The notes under the pieces are model-generated. The model was not told the DNA's origin, did not search any database, and saw nothing but the letters and a program-made list of their open reading frames with translations. DNA of 64,000 nt from Pseudomonadota bacterium (lineage in GTDB: Bacteria > Desulfobacterota > Desulfobacteria > Desulfobacterales > Desulfosarcinaceae): positions 1-64,000 of the forward strand of contig JAEYRZ010000117.1 of NCBI GenBank assembly GCA_023435265.1, in the 5' to 3' direction. The translations under genes and the position numbers were made by a program. Numbering within the stretch: position 1 is the first letter of the stretch; each line of letters starts with the position of its first letter. Shown here in pieces: positions 25,478 to 33,957 of this stretch.

Positions 25478-25798
25478 CTAGTCGAAATCCGACTCCTCCT
25501 CATCGGCTTCGGGCGCTTGCCCGGCCTCGCCTTCGATCTCTTCGCCCTCTGCTTCCCCGCGATTTTCCCGCAGCAGGGCTTCCTCGCGCAGGCGCTTTTT
25601 GTTTTCAGCATCAACCAGGCGCTGGTTCTCGTTGTATGCATCGACGGCCACCCGGGCCAGTTTCTCGCCCCCCAGCTTGAGAAAAAACAACAGCGCGGAC
25701 ATCACCTGCGCGTTGTGCCGCAGCGGGCCTTCCATATACGGATAAAGCCGCCGAAATGATTCCTGGTGTTCGGGTGGAATAATGAATGAATCGGTCAT
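25478..25798 (-). CDS. Hypothetical small protein with acidic C-terminus
   Basis: A 106-residue protein starting MTDSFIIPPEHQESFRRLYPYMEGPL. AGGAGCG precedes the ATG, which makes this start preferable to one 17 codons upstream. Residues 1-60 look helical and amphipathic (NAQVMSALLFFLKLGGEKLARVAVDAYNENQ). The last 40 are dominated by Glu and Asp. I do not recognise a family. It lies between the rhomboid gene and a divergent LUD gene. Confidence 0.65.
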   Translation of the reverse strand: MTDSFIIPPEHQESFRRLYPYMEGPLRHNAQVMSALLFFLKLGGEKLARVAVDAYNENQRLVDAENKKRLREEALLRENRGEAEGEEIEGEAGQAPEADEEESDFD

Positions 25799-26018
25799 GA
25801 AGCGCTCCTGGACGCGGGCCGGCGATAAGATTGCGGCAAATATAACCAAGACAGATCAAAAGTAAAGCTCTTTTAGACCCTCCGGCCGGCCGGCGGCAAA
25901 CCGAGGGATGCGCCCCGGCTTGACTTTCAAGGCCTGTTCTATATAGATCTGAACGCATCCGCGCACAGACCGGAACGCCTTCGTACCGAACCGTCATTCA
26001 AACCTTGGAGGAAGCCCC

Positions 26019-26672
26019 GTGGATCAACCTGTTCATCACTACTGGCAACTGCGCCTGCAGGCCCTGCAGGATCACCTGAACAAGAACCATTTCGAAACCT
26101 ATCTGGCCGACACGATCGAGGTCGCCCGCAAACTCGTGCTGGAACAGATTCTGCCGCATCAGGAGATCCGCAGCATCGCCTTCGGGGGTTCGACCACCTT
26201 GACCAGTTCGGGGATTTATGCCGCTCTGCTGACCCAATCGCGCTGGCCGATCATCGACACTTTCGAAAAAGAGATCAGCCTCGAAGCAAAGCACGAACGG
26301 CGGCGCCAGGCCCTGCTCGCCGACGTTTTCATCACGGGAACCAACGCGGTCACCGAGAGCGGCCAACTCGTCAATCTGGATATGATCGGCAACCGGGTCG
26401 CGGCCCTGACATTCGGCCCGCGCCTGGTGATCGTCCTGGTGGGCCGGAACAAAATCGTCGCCGACCTGCCGGCGGCCATGACGCGCATCAAGTCCTATGC
26501 CGCGCCGGCGAATGCGCTGCGCCTGGACAAACGTACCCCATGCGCCCAGAAAGGCCGCTGCCAGGAGTGCAGCGGACCCGATCGGATTTGCAATTACTGG
26601 TCGATTATCGAAAAATCCTTTCCCAAGGGGCGTATCAAAGTCATATTGATCAACCAGGATTCAGGATTGTAG
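26019..26672 (+). CDS. LUD-domain (LutC/DUF162-like) protein
   Basis: A 217-residue protein of the lactate-utilisation domain family. The pattern IAFGGSTTLTSSGIYAAL, ADVFITGTNAVTESGQLVNLDMIGNRVAALTFGPRLVIVLVGRNKIV is characteristic. A C-terminal Cys cluster CAQKGRCQECSGPDRIC is also typical of this stand-alone subfamily. The family is linked to lactate oxidation in LutABC, but no lutA or lutB is adjacent, so the role here is open. The start is a GTG with GGAGG nine bases upstream. Confidence 0.88.
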   Translation: MDQPVHHYWQLRLQALQDHLNKNHFETYLADTIEVARKLVLEQILPHQEIRSIAFGGSTTLTSSGIYAALLTQSRWPIIDTFEKEISLEAKHERRRQALLADVFITGTNAVTESGQLVNLDMIGNRVAALTFGPRLVIVLVGRNKIVADLPAAMTRIKSYAAPANALRLDKRTPCAQKGRCQECSGPDRICNYWSIIEKSFPKGRIKVILINQDSGL

Positions 26673-26694
26673 TAAAACCTTTCGAGGAGTGGCG

Positions 26695-26997
26695 ATGAAC
26701 ATTGCAATGGACACGTGGGTTTATGTCGTGATTCAGAATCCGGGCGGCGATGAGCGTATCGCCGGCCAGCGTGATGAAGCGCACGACATTGCCTTCATAC
26801 CGGCGTTCAAGGAAAAAGAGGCCGCCCAGCAGGGACTGCTGCAAATGGCCCGCGAAAAAGGCATGCGCTATGAGATTCAGGCCATTCTGTTCGAGGACCT
26901 GATGCAGCACGCTTCCAAGGGGTCCTATTTCATTTTCATACTGGACGCTGACGGTAAGATCATCGAGCGGTATTCACCCACGGGAAAGCAGCTCTAA
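26695..26997 (+). CDS. Conserved hypothetical small protein
   Basis: A 100-residue protein, MNIAMDTWVYVVIQNPGGDERIAGQ, with an alternating beta/alpha pattern (IAFIPAFKEKEAAQQGLLQMAREKGMRYEIQAILFEDLMQHA). It closes with a beta hairpin YFIFILDADGKIIERY. GAGGAG precedes the ATG by five bases. It sits 22 bases after the LUD gene in the same direction and is probably co-transcribed with it. No known domain is recognised. Confidence 0.7.
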   Translation: MNIAMDTWVYVVIQNPGGDERIAGQRDEAHDIAFIPAFKEKEAAQQGLLQMAREKGMRYEIQAILFEDLMQHASKGSYFIFILDADGKIIERYSPTGKQL

Positions 26998-27086
26998 ACG
27001 CTCGTGACGTTGAATGACAGGGCAGCCATTTGCTTTCGCTCCCCATGATTGCTAAAGTTGAACAGACTGGAGGGGAATTTAAGAGC

Positions 27087-28013
27087 ATGCCCGTGCGAAT
27101 CATCACCCGCCCCGATTTCGACGGCATCGTCTGCGCCGTACTGCTCAAAGCGGTTCTCGGAGATCCGACGCCGGTTCTGTGGGCGCAACCCAATCAGATC
27201 CAAAGCGGCGCTCTGACCACCGAATCGGCGGACGTGGTGGCCAATCTCCCGCTGGCCGGCGCGTGCAAACTGTGGTTCGACCATCATATTTCCAATCGGA
27301 CCGATCTTCCCTTCGAGGGACGGTTCCGCATCGCGCCGTCTGCAGCCCGTCTCGTCTTTGAACATTTTGAGGATCGTCTCGGCGGCCGATTCGAGGATCT
27401 GGTCGGCCAGGCGGACAAGATCGATGCCGCACAGCTGGACCGCGATGAAATCGAGCATCCGGAACGATATCCGTACCTCCTGGTATCCATGGCGATTTCG
27501 ATCCGCGATCCTTCGAATCTGAGTTTTTGCGATCACCTGGTGAACCTTTTCGGCACGGCTTCGATCGATGCGGTCATGGCGGACGAATGGGTGCGGCGAC
27601 GCTGCGAGCAGGTCATGACCGCCAATCGGCTTTATGAAGCTGCGCTCAAATCGCATACGCGCCTGTTGCAGTTGGTCTCGCTGACCGATTTTCGGGGGAT
27701 CGACCCGGCGCCCGACGGCAATCGTTTTCTGGTTTACTCTCTGTTTCCGGAGGCGCGGGTCAATGTCAAAATCTACAACGAACCTCCGTACAGCGTCATC
27801 AAGTTGGGACACAGCATCATCAACCGGACCTGCCGCGTGAATGCGGGCGGCCTTCTGGCCCGCTACGGCGGAGGCGGGCATCGGGGGGCCGGTGCCTGCC
27901 GCCTGACACCCGGGCAGGCCGACCGGGTTCTGGGAGAAATTCTGGAAATCCTACAGCGCAACACGCCCCTGGAGGGCGACTGCCCCCTTGCCGGGTCCGG
28001 TGGTCAGGCTTAA
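27087..28013 (+). CDS. DHH-family phosphoesterase
   Basis: A 308-residue protein with N-terminal DHH motifs: ITRPDFDGIVCAVLLK (metal-binding Asp residues), then KLWFDHHISN (the DHH itself). A C-terminal DHHA1-like segment GGLLARYGGGGHRGAGACRL follows. The family includes NrnA oligoribonuclease and pAp or cyclic-dinucleotide phosphodiesterases. The exact substrate cannot be assigned. I use the ATG at 27087, directly before PVRIITRPD. In-frame ATGs at 27030 and 27045 would add an atypical leader. Confidence 0.85.
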   Translation: MPVRIITRPDFDGIVCAVLLKAVLGDPTPVLWAQPNQIQSGALTTESADVVANLPLAGACKLWFDHHISNRTDLPFEGRFRIAPSAARLVFEHFEDRLGGRFEDLVGQADKIDAAQLDRDEIEHPERYPYLLVSMAISIRDPSNLSFCDHLVNLFGTASIDAVMADEWVRRRCEQVMTANRLYEAALKSHTRLLQLVSLTDFRGIDPAPDGNRFLVYSLFPEARVNVKIYNEPPYSVIKLGHSIINRTCRVNAGGLLARYGGGGHRGAGACRLTPGQADRVLGEILEILQRNTPLEGDCPLAGSGGQA

Positions 28014-28091
28014 GTTAGACCTGCCGATTGAACCGGCCGGCCGAATGCGGCCGGGTGCAGCGCCGTCGGCCGGTGATCGAGAGGAAGTCGC

Positions 28092-28373
28092 ATGGCAAGC
28101 CGCCTGAAAATCAAAGTCAACCGTGCTTCGGACCGCCGCTGGGATCCGGAGCGGGCGCTGGCGAACGCATTGGCCGAGAGAAACCGTTTTCTGGAGCAAT
28201 ATCCCCACCAACGCAAGCTGCAGGCTGAAATCGATCGCGTACTCGAAAAAGCAGGCTCCCCCGAAAACCGCATGGCCGTACTGGCCTTCATGCTGGAATC
28301 CAGACTCACCGAATTACAAGGGCATCTGCAGCGTTTGAATCGAATCCTGATGCGCAGCAAATCAGTTCCTTAG
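28092..28373 (+). CDS. Hypothetical helical protein
   Basis: A 93-residue protein that is entirely alpha-helical by inspection and strongly basic at its start (MASRLKIKVNRASDRRWDPERAL). It continues with amphipathic helices (NRMAVLAFMLESRLTELQGHLQRLNRIL). GAGAGGAAG lies before the ATG. It follows the DHH phosphoesterase by 78 bases on the same strand. Family not recognised; related short ORFs are common in deltaproteobacterial genomes, from memory. Confidence 0.65.
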   Translation: MASRLKIKVNRASDRRWDPERALANALAERNRFLEQYPHQRKLQAEIDRVLEKAGSPENRMAVLAFMLESRLTELQGHLQRLNRILMRSKSVP

Positions 28374-28402
28374 CGGTTCCGCGGTTGGCGTGCGGCACCG
28401 GC

Positions 28403-29416
28403 TTACGCAATCGCCATCAGAAATGTCCTCAGATTCACTTTCTTGTTGCGAATGCGCAGTTTGTGCCGAACCCTCTGCCGGTGTACCTCCACGGTGCGCC
28501 TGGACACGGCCATGAGGTGGGCGATTTCGCGGGAACGCTTTCCCTGGCGGATGAAATTGGCCACTTTGAGCTCCGCTGCAGTCAGATTGTACTGCTCGAG
28601 GGAAAGGCGGCGGGCGAAACCGGCGGTGATATCATTCAGGTTGGCTTCGATGATCGATAGACAGGCCAATTGCTGCGCATCGATCATGTTCATGCGCAAT
28701 TTGTCCAGATAGGGCAGGATCAGCTTCATTACATTGTACGCCACCTGTTCTTCGAGTTCACGCCGATCCGCATCCCGGCGCTTCAACAGCACCTTCAAGG
28801 CTGTATTGGCTTCCTGCAGGTGCATTTTCTCCATCTGCAGGTCGGCTTCGCGGTCACGCAGCACCTGCTCTGCTTCGCGGTGTTCGGCGATCTCTTTACG
28901 AAGCGCTTCGTTTGCGCCCAGCAGTTCGGCCGTACGGATTCCGATTTGCTTCTCGAGCGCTTCCTGCCCGCGGATGCGCGGGGTGATATCACGGCAAATG
29001 CCCGCATGGGCCCGGAAGACTTTATCCGCTGTGAACCAAATCGACGAGTGCGCCTCGAACCAGAGCGGCCGGCCATCTTTTGACACGATGCGGAACTGCT
29101 GAAAGCTGCGGAAGTCGGTTCGGCGGGAAACCGCCGCGCAATACGCATCGAGAATGCGGTTGCGGTCGTCAGGGTGAATCCAGTCGCCGAAAAAGCGACC
29201 GAGCCAATCCCGGCGGCGGTATCCCAGGGCAGCCACGGATGCGTTAACATCGATCAGGACGCCGTGTTCGTCGAGGGCGAAATAGAGATCCGGAATATCG
29301 ACCAAGGATCCCGGCCCGCCGGAGGGCGACGAAACCGCCTCCGGGCACACCGGGCCGGACAGGGTCCCGACGACCGACTGGCCCCTGGCCGGTGGGTACG
29401 GTTTGACCGGGTCCAT
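28403..29416 (-). CDS. PAS-domain LuxR-type transcriptional regulator
   Basis: A 337-residue cytoplasmic regulator. A PAS domain (about 40-150; VDIPDLYFALDEHGVLIDVNASVAALGY and a PAC-like tail HAGICRDITPR) is followed by a coiled coil (about 155-225). The C-terminal LuxR helix-turn-helix is LTAAELKVANFIRQGKRSREIAHLMAVSRRTVEVHRQRVRHKL. AGGAGA precedes the ATG. There is no receiver domain, so it probably senses a ligand or redox state directly or through protein contact. Its target genes are unknown; it faces a divergent YchF-like gene. Confidence 0.9.
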   Translation of the reverse strand: MDPVKPYPPARGQSVVGTLSGPVCPEAVSSPSGGPGSLVDIPDLYFALDEHGVLIDVNASVAALGYRRRDWLGRFFGDWIHPDDRNRILDAYCAAVSRRTDFRSFQQFRIVSKDGRPLWFEAHSSIWFTADKVFRAHAGICRDITPRIRGQEALEKQIGIRTAELLGANEALRKEIAEHREAEQVLRDREADLQMEKMHLQEANTALKVLLKRRDADRRELEEQVAYNVMKLILPYLDKLRMNMIDAQQLACLSIIEANLNDITAGFARRLSLEQYNLTAAELKVANFIRQGKRSREIAHLMAVSRRTVEVHRQRVRHKLRIRNKKVNLRTFLMAIA

Positions 29417-29621
29417 GATGTGTCTCCTGAAATTAAGATGCGTCTGACAGCAGGCAGGTGGCAGCTTACTACCGTGATACGTGAACGGGTGTCAATCCGA
29501 TCTGGTGCGCGCCTGACGCAATCCGGCGGAAAACCGGTTTAAACTTGCCTTACGGCACCATCGAGGGTACTAAAGGCGCCGATTTGACGCACTTGCCAAT
29601 GCAGACGGATGGAGATCGCGC

Positions 29622-30653
29622 ATGAAACTGGGTATCATCGGCCGGCCGGGCGCCGGGAAAACCACGCTGTTCGAAGCCTTGACCAAATGTCCGCTCGACA
29701 ATCCGCAGCGCCGGGAAAGCCGTATCGGAACCGTCAGGGTGCCGGACGAACGCGTGGAGAAACTTTCGGCCATGTACCAGCCGCGGAAAACCATTTTCGC
29801 CCAGGTCGAATACTTTTTGCCGGCGCCGGGCGAACACGTGAAGGAATCGGGCCGCGAGCAGAGCGTCTGGGCCCAGGCCCGCGATTGCGATGCCCTGATC
29901 CACGTGATTCGCAATTTCAGCGCCTACGGGGAAGATCCGCCGTCGCCGGAAGCCGATTTCCAGGCTGTGAATCAGGAGTTGATGCTGATCGATCTTGTGG
30001 CGGTCGAAAAACGCATGGAGCGCCTGGCCCTCGACCAGAAGCGCGGCAAGAAACCCGATATGGAAGAAATGACCTTGTTGGAGCAGTGCCACGCGCACCT
30101 GAACGCCGAAAGGCCGCTGCGGCATTTCCCCGAACTGGCCGCCGCACGGGCTTTGCGGGGCTATGCCTTTCTCTCGGCCAAACCGATGCTGGTCATTTTG
30201 AATAACGCCGACGAAGACGAAAACCTGCCGTCCGGCCTATGGCAATCGGGCGAATCCGCCCTGGCCCTGCGCGTCAAGCTCGAACAAGAATTGGCCCAAA
30301 TGCCGCCCGAAGAAGCCCGCGTTTTCCTGGAATCGTACGGAATCCAGGCATCGGCCATGGATCGCGTGATCGGCCTTTCTTATCAATTGCTCGGCTTGAT
30401 TTCCTTTTTCACCGTGGGCGAAGACGAAGTGCGCGCCTGGACCATTTCGCGTGGCACCGCCGCGGTGGATGCGGCCGAGGTGATCCATTCGGATATCAAA
30501 AAAGGGTTCATCCGAGCCGAAGTGCTGGCCTACCGCGACCTGATGGCCGCCGGCAGTTATGCCGAAGCGCGCAAGCAGGGCACCGTCCGCCTGGAGGGGA
30601 AAACCTATGCGGTACAGGACGGCGATATCATCAATTTCCGGTTCAACGTATGA
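29622..30653 (+). CDS. YchF-like GTPase/ATPase (TGS-domain, divergent)
   Basis: A 343-residue P-loop protein whose overall layout matches YchF/OLA1: P-loop GRPGAGKTT (residues 7-15), ILNNADEDE where YchF has NxxE, and a C-terminal TGS/DUF933 domain (LLGLISFFTVGEDEVRAWTI...KTYAVQDGDIINFRFNV). It differs from the canonical YchF P-loop (GLPNVGKST) and is about 20 residues shorter. It is therefore likely a paralogue rather than the housekeeping copy. YchF proteins bind ribosomes and prefer ATP; the activity here is inferred. Confidence 0.85.
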   Translation: MKLGIIGRPGAGKTTLFEALTKCPLDNPQRRESRIGTVRVPDERVEKLSAMYQPRKTIFAQVEYFLPAPGEHVKESGREQSVWAQARDCDALIHVIRNFSAYGEDPPSPEADFQAVNQELMLIDLVAVEKRMERLALDQKRGKKPDMEEMTLLEQCHAHLNAERPLRHFPELAAARALRGYAFLSAKPMLVILNNADEDENLPSGLWQSGESALALRVKLEQELAQMPPEEARVFLESYGIQASAMDRVIGLSYQLLGLISFFTVGEDEVRAWTISRGTAAVDAAEVIHSDIKKGFIRAEVLAYRDLMAAGSYAEARKQGTVRLEGKTYAVQDGDIINFRFNV

Positions 30654-30672
30654 CGGCACCGCTTCATCCCGT

Positions 30673-30707
30673 TGTCCCTGCGGCGTACTGCAGTACGCCT
30701 CGGGACA
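30673..30707. repeat. Intergenic palindrome between YchF-like and KamA genes
   Basis: A perfect 18-bp palindrome GGCGTACTGCAGTACGCC (30682-30699) is extended by TGTCCC on the left and GGGACA on the right. This gives an imperfect 35-bp hairpin. A second inverted repeat GGCGCC...GGCGCC follows at 30719-30750. No T-run follows the hairpin, so a simple terminator is unlikely. It may be a dispersed intergenic element or an mRNA-end stem. Confidence 0.65.
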
Positions 30708-30783
30708 CGGCATTCGCGGCGCCTTGATCTTGAGCTTTTTGCGGCGCCGTCAGTTTGGAGACTTCTTACGAACTCATAAGCAT

Positions 30784-31881
30784 ATGAATGAATCATCGAT
30801 ATATAGTGCCATGAAAGATCCGGCGGAGAAAAAGACGACGAGCCGATCGACCGGCTGGCGGACGCTGCTGGCGGAGGACGGTGCATTGCCCGCGGCATTG
30901 GCGCGGTGCGGCGCGGATCATTCGCAACTGAAGCCGGTCACGGATGTTTTCCCGATGCGGATCAACACCTATTTTCGTTCCTTGATCCAGACCGCCGACG
31001 ACCCGCTGGGGCGGCAAGTGATTCCGGCGCCGGCCGAACTCGAGGATGCGGCAGCGCCGCTGGATCCTCTCGATGAAGAACATCAATCGCCGACCCCTTG
31101 CGTGATCCATCGCTACCCGCGGCGCGTGGTCTTCCTGGTCTCCAATCAATGCGCCGTATATTGCCGATTCTGCATGCGCAAACGGCGAACCGCCGGCGGC
31201 AGGCAGGTGCCGGCCGCCCTTCTGGCGGAAGGCATGCAATACATCGCCCGCCGAACAGACATCGACGAGGTGATCCTCTCCGGCGGCGACCCCCTCATGC
31301 TGCCGGACAATCGGCTGTTGCACATTCTGGAAGCACTGCGCCGCATTCCGCATATTCGTGTGCTGCGCATCCATACGCGCATGCCCGGCGTGCTGCCGCA
31401 ACGCATCACCAGACGCCTGGCCCGCGCGCTGGCGCGCTTCCAGCCCCTGTACGTCAACATCCATTTCAATCACCCGGACGAACTCACGCCCGCTTCGGAG
31501 GAAGCCTGCCGGCGGCTGGCGGATGCCGGCATCGCCTTGGGCAGCCAGACTGTTTTACTGCGCGGCGTGAATGACGATCCGGCCGTTCTGGCCCGTTTGA
31601 TGATGCGCCTGCTATCCATACGCGTGCGGCCCTATTACCTGCACCAACTCGATCATGTCCGCGGAACGGCCCATTTCCGGGTTCCACTGGAGCATGCCCG
31701 TGAACTTGCGGCCTCCCTGCGGGGCCGGGTGTCTGGAATGGCGGTGCCGCATTTTGCGGTCGATCTGCCCGGCGGCGGAGGAAAGGTGGCCCTTCTTCCG
31801 GATGCGGTTATCGAAGAAGGGGACGCGTGCTGGTGGATCCGCAATTGGCAAGGGCGCCGGTATGCCTATCCAATGCGATGA
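30784..31881 (+). CDS. KamA-family radical SAM protein (lysine 2,3-aminomutase-like)
   Basis: A 365-residue radical SAM enzyme. The cluster motif is C-AVY-C-RF-C (Cys123, Cys127, Cys130) with MRKRR after it. VILSGGDPLM is the SAM-contact GGDP motif. YYLHQLDHVRGTAHFRVPLEHARELAASLRGRVSGMAVPHFAVDLPGGGGKV is the PLP and substrate region of the family. Members include lysine 2,3-aminomutase and EF-P lysyl aminomutase EpmB. The length favours a free-lysine or orphan aminomutase, but no epmA, efp or abl gene is adjacent. The ribosome site is weak, so the start is uncertain. Confidence 0.87.
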   Translation: MNESSIYSAMKDPAEKKTTSRSTGWRTLLAEDGALPAALARCGADHSQLKPVTDVFPMRINTYFRSLIQTADDPLGRQVIPAPAELEDAAAPLDPLDEEHQSPTPCVIHRYPRRVVFLVSNQCAVYCRFCMRKRRTAGGRQVPAALLAEGMQYIARRTDIDEVILSGGDPLMLPDNRLLHILEALRRIPHIRVLRIHTRMPGVLPQRITRRLARALARFQPLYVNIHFNHPDELTPASEEACRRLADAGIALGSQTVLLRGVNDDPAVLARLMMRLLSIRVRPYYLHQLDHVRGTAHFRVPLEHARELAASLRGRVSGMAVPHFAVDLPGGGGKVALLPDAVIEEGDACWWIRNWQGRRYAYPMR

Positions 31882-31893
31882 TGTATCGATACA

Positions 31894-31918
31894 GAAGGGG
31901 GCCTGAAGCCCCCTTGCG
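31894..31918. terminator. Possible bidirectional terminator hairpin
   Basis: GAAGGGGGCCTGAAGCCCCCTTGC forms a seven-pair G/C stem (AAGGGGG/CCCCCTT) with a short loop, between the converging KamA and HU genes. T-tracts are weak on both sides, so efficiency is uncertain. Confidence 0.5.
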
Positions 31919-31938
31919 GATGAATCGTCGAGCGGAGT

Positions 31939-32208
31939 TTAAGCCACCGCATTCTTGAGGGCCTTGCCGGCCATGAATTGCGGCACCTTACGGGCTTTGA
32001 TCTTGATCTTCTCGCCGGTACGCGGATTGCGGCCCGTGCGTGCTTTGCGCTTGGATACTTTGAAGGTTCCGAACCCGGTCAGGGTGATCTTGTCGCCCTT
32101 TTTCAGGCCCTGGGTGATGGCGCCCAACAGACTTTCGAGGGCGGCCTCTGCTTCTTTCTTGCTGTTCAGATTTTTGGCCATCTCAGTAATTAATTCACTC
32201 TTGTTCAT
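31939..32208 (-). CDS. hup: HU-family DNA-binding protein
   Basis: An 89-residue histone-like protein with the full HU pattern: MNKSELITEMA, dimerising helices, ITLTGFGTFKVSKRKARTGRNPRTGEKIKIKARKVPQF (the DNA-wrapping beta arms with the R-x-GRNP tip) and GKALKNAV. It bends and compacts DNA. The ATG is preceded by GAGAGCAAAAGAGG. Single-gene unit. Confidence 0.95.
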   Translation of the reverse strand: MNKSELITEMAKNLNSKKEAEAALESLLGAITQGLKKGDKITLTGFGTFKVSKRKARTGRNPRTGEKIKIKARKVPQFMAGKALKNAVA

Positions 32209-32337
32209 CCTCTTTTGCTCTCCTTTCTGTCGTTAGGTGACGCAAATGCGTGGGTAGAATAGCAGCTCTGGCACGTCCGAGGCTCAGTGCACACAGTCTC
32301 CTCCATCGCGGGCGGGATGGCCGGGCTGTGAACCGGC

Positions 32338-32700
32338 TCAAAAGCCGGATACTTTTTCCATCGCTTCCATTCTGGTCTTGCATTGAATGCAATAGGCGGT
32401 CACGGGTCGCGCCATCAGCCTGGCCAAAGCGATATCTTCACCGCAAGATTCACAGACCCCGAAGGTCCCCTCTTCAATTTTGCCAATGGCTGTCTTGATC
32501 TTCTTGATTAGATGGCTTTCCCGATCGCGAATTCGCAAAGTATAGTTACGGTCGGTTTCGATTGCGGCCTGGTCAACCGGGTCGGCGGCATTTTCATCCG
32601 ATTGGACCAGTGCATTGACCGTTTTTTCCGCGCGTGCGAGTAATTCTTCGAGTTGATGATTGAGCAGTTCTTTAAAATAGTCAAGATCTTTGGGCTGCAT
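32338..32700 (-). CDS. dksA: RNA polymerase-binding transcription factor DksA-type
   Basis: A 120-residue protein. An N-terminal coiled coil (about 5-80) contains the tip region ADPVDQAAIETDRN, with the acidic residues that reach the polymerase active site in DksA. It is followed by a C4 zinc finger CESCGEDIALARLMARPVTAYCIQC. It acts with ppGpp in the stringent response in known cases. It is shorter than E. coli DksA by about 30 residues at the N-terminus, as in deltaproteobacterial homologues. Distinct from the coil-less YbiI-like gene at 10423. Confidence 0.92.
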   Translation of the reverse strand: MQPKDLDYFKELLNHQLEELLARAEKTVNALVQSDENAADPVDQAAIETDRNYTLRIRDRESHLIKKIKTAIGKIEEGTFGVCESCGEDIALARLMARPVTAYCIQCKTRMEAMEKVSGF

Positions 32701-32768
32701 GTAACCTCAATTTCTCTGCGGCGGGCAATGCCGCGGCGAAAATGCCGGCGTCGATCACCGATACTTTG

Positions 32769-32805
32769 AAAAAAACCGGCCTTCCGTATGCGCTACGAAA
32801 GCCGG
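32769..32805 (-). terminator. Intrinsic terminator upstream of dksA
   Basis: On the minus strand a stem GCCGGCTTTCGTA / TACGGAAGGCCGG with one bulge is followed by seven T residues. It ends transcripts coming from the 84-residue hypothetical gene at 32997-33251 before they reach dksA. Confidence 0.8.
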
Positions 32806-32815
32806 CAATAAAAAA

Positions 32816-32882
32816 AACGGTTCAGATATCGATCTCGTAAAACGTTTCGACCCTCAGCCGGGGATATCTGATCCGTACCGTT
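32816..32882. repeat. Nested inverted repeat next to the terminator
   Basis: AACGGT-TCAGATATC (32816-32830) is inversely repeated as GATATCTGA (32863-32871) and ACCGTT (32877-32882). The nine-pair and six-pair arms are both perfect. It lies in the 296-base gap between dksA and a small hypothetical gene. It could be a structured 3' UTR or small RNA whose 3' end is the adjacent terminator on the minus strand. No coding frame is seen. Confidence 0.6.
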
Positions 32883-32996
32883 AATGGGCGGACAATATCA
32901 TCAGGTTTTCAATCGATCAACTGTCCAATTGCTTATCGGGCGTGAAATTCGTCCAATAAAAAAGGAGGGCGGAACACCAGGCCGCTGTCATCGACC

Positions 32997-33251
32997 TCAA
33001 AAGCTCTCCAGTATGCAAAACTCTCGAATCGTGATCGATCTGGATGGCTTGACATCCCGGCTGACCACACCCGTGGCCTGGATCGATTTCTGAATCAAAT
33101 CGAGAAACTGTTCTCCGTTCTCGATCAGATATTGTTCATCATCGGTCGCGCACAGGGCCACCGCCGTAACCCGATCATCCTCATCCCATTGTACCGGCGT
33201 TACGATACCGACGAGCGTCTCATTTTCACGGGCTTTCTTCTTCTTAGGCAT
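32997..33251 (-). CDS. Hypothetical small protein
   Basis: An 84-residue protein starting MPKKKKARENETLVGIVTPVQWDEDDRVTAVALCATDDEQYLIENG. The rest is a likely small beta barrel (OB- or SH3-like). AAGGAG lies upstream of the ATG at normal spacing. The N-terminal lysine run suggests nucleic-acid or ribosome contact. I do not recognise the family. Confidence 0.7.
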   Translation of the reverse strand: MPKKKKARENETLVGIVTPVQWDEDDRVTAVALCATDDEQYLIENGEQFLDLIQKSIQATGVVSRDVKPSRSITIREFCILESF

Positions 33252-33344
33252 CGTCCCGACTCCTTAACACGCCATCGGCGGTGCCTGGCCGCCTGGTACC
33301 GCGGCAACCCCACACCAATCTACACGGCCACGACACCGGTGAAA

Positions 33345-33626
33345 TCATTCCGCCAGAATCTGGTACGTTTTGACGGTGATCACCTTCATGTCGTCCTGTT
33401 CTTCGACCGGACCGGTGACTTTCACGCGCGCATTGACATGGTTCTCGGCCAGTTCATTGCCTTTGGGCGTATCGGCGATCTCGTAGATCTCACCGTCTGA
33501 AACGATCTGATAGCTGTCATTCACCTCGCCCGTAATAGTTACGTCCGCCGCCCAGGCCGGCGCCACGAACGATGCGGCGCACAACAGCGCCACGACGGCC
33601 CACAAAACTTTTGAAAACCAGGACAT
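33345..33626 (-). CDS. Small exported protein, predicted OB-like fold
   Basis: A 93-residue protein with a strong signal peptide (VLWAVVALLCAASFVAPAWAA, cleavage near residue 27). A short beta-rich domain follows: DVTITGEVNDSYQIVSDGEIYEIADT...NARVKVTGPVEEQDDMKVITVKTYQIL. The pattern resembles periplasmic OB-fold proteins of the BOF or DUF5666 type. AAAGGAG precedes the chosen ATG. A longer reading to 33773 would place a non-signal segment in front of the signal peptide. Function unknown. Confidence 0.75.
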   Translation of the reverse strand: MSWFSKVLWAVVALLCAASFVAPAWAADVTITGEVNDSYQIVSDGEIYEIADTPKGNELAENHVNARVKVTGPVEEQDDMKVITVKTYQILAE

Positions 33627-33957
33627 TCTTCCACTCCTTTTCTGTTCTCGGCTGCGGGAGGAATTAGCAAACATTGTGCCCAGTATACAAGCATCCGAAT
33701 TAAATACATATATACTATAGCCGCATTTCATCGCGCCTATTCTTCCGTGTAGTTCTTCGGACTCATCTTCCACTGAGCGCCATATTCAGCTGATTTAGCG
33801 TACAATTTTGAAATGAAGCGCTGGTTCCGTTTTATTTGGAACCGGAACCGGAGGGGCTGATTTGCCAGCCGCCGTGCAGATCCCGGGCTCAGGCGCCGAA
33901 ATGAGTTGGCAGTTCGGCGCATCCGTGCAATAAGGAGAAAATCGAAAAAAAGACGAC
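33627..33957. other. Intergenic region with a small hairpin, no gene seen
   Basis: This 331-base gap between divergent genes is AT-rich at 33670-33730 and includes a -10-like TATACT on the minus strand. A hairpin GGTTCC/GGAACC lies at 33823-33843. I see no credible ORF with a ribosome site. Confidence 0.5.

Noticed and set aside
30784..31881. Naming the radical SAM gene epmB or kamA
   Set aside because: No EF-P, epmA or lysine-degradation genes are adjacent, and the sequence alone does not separate the subfamilies by eye.
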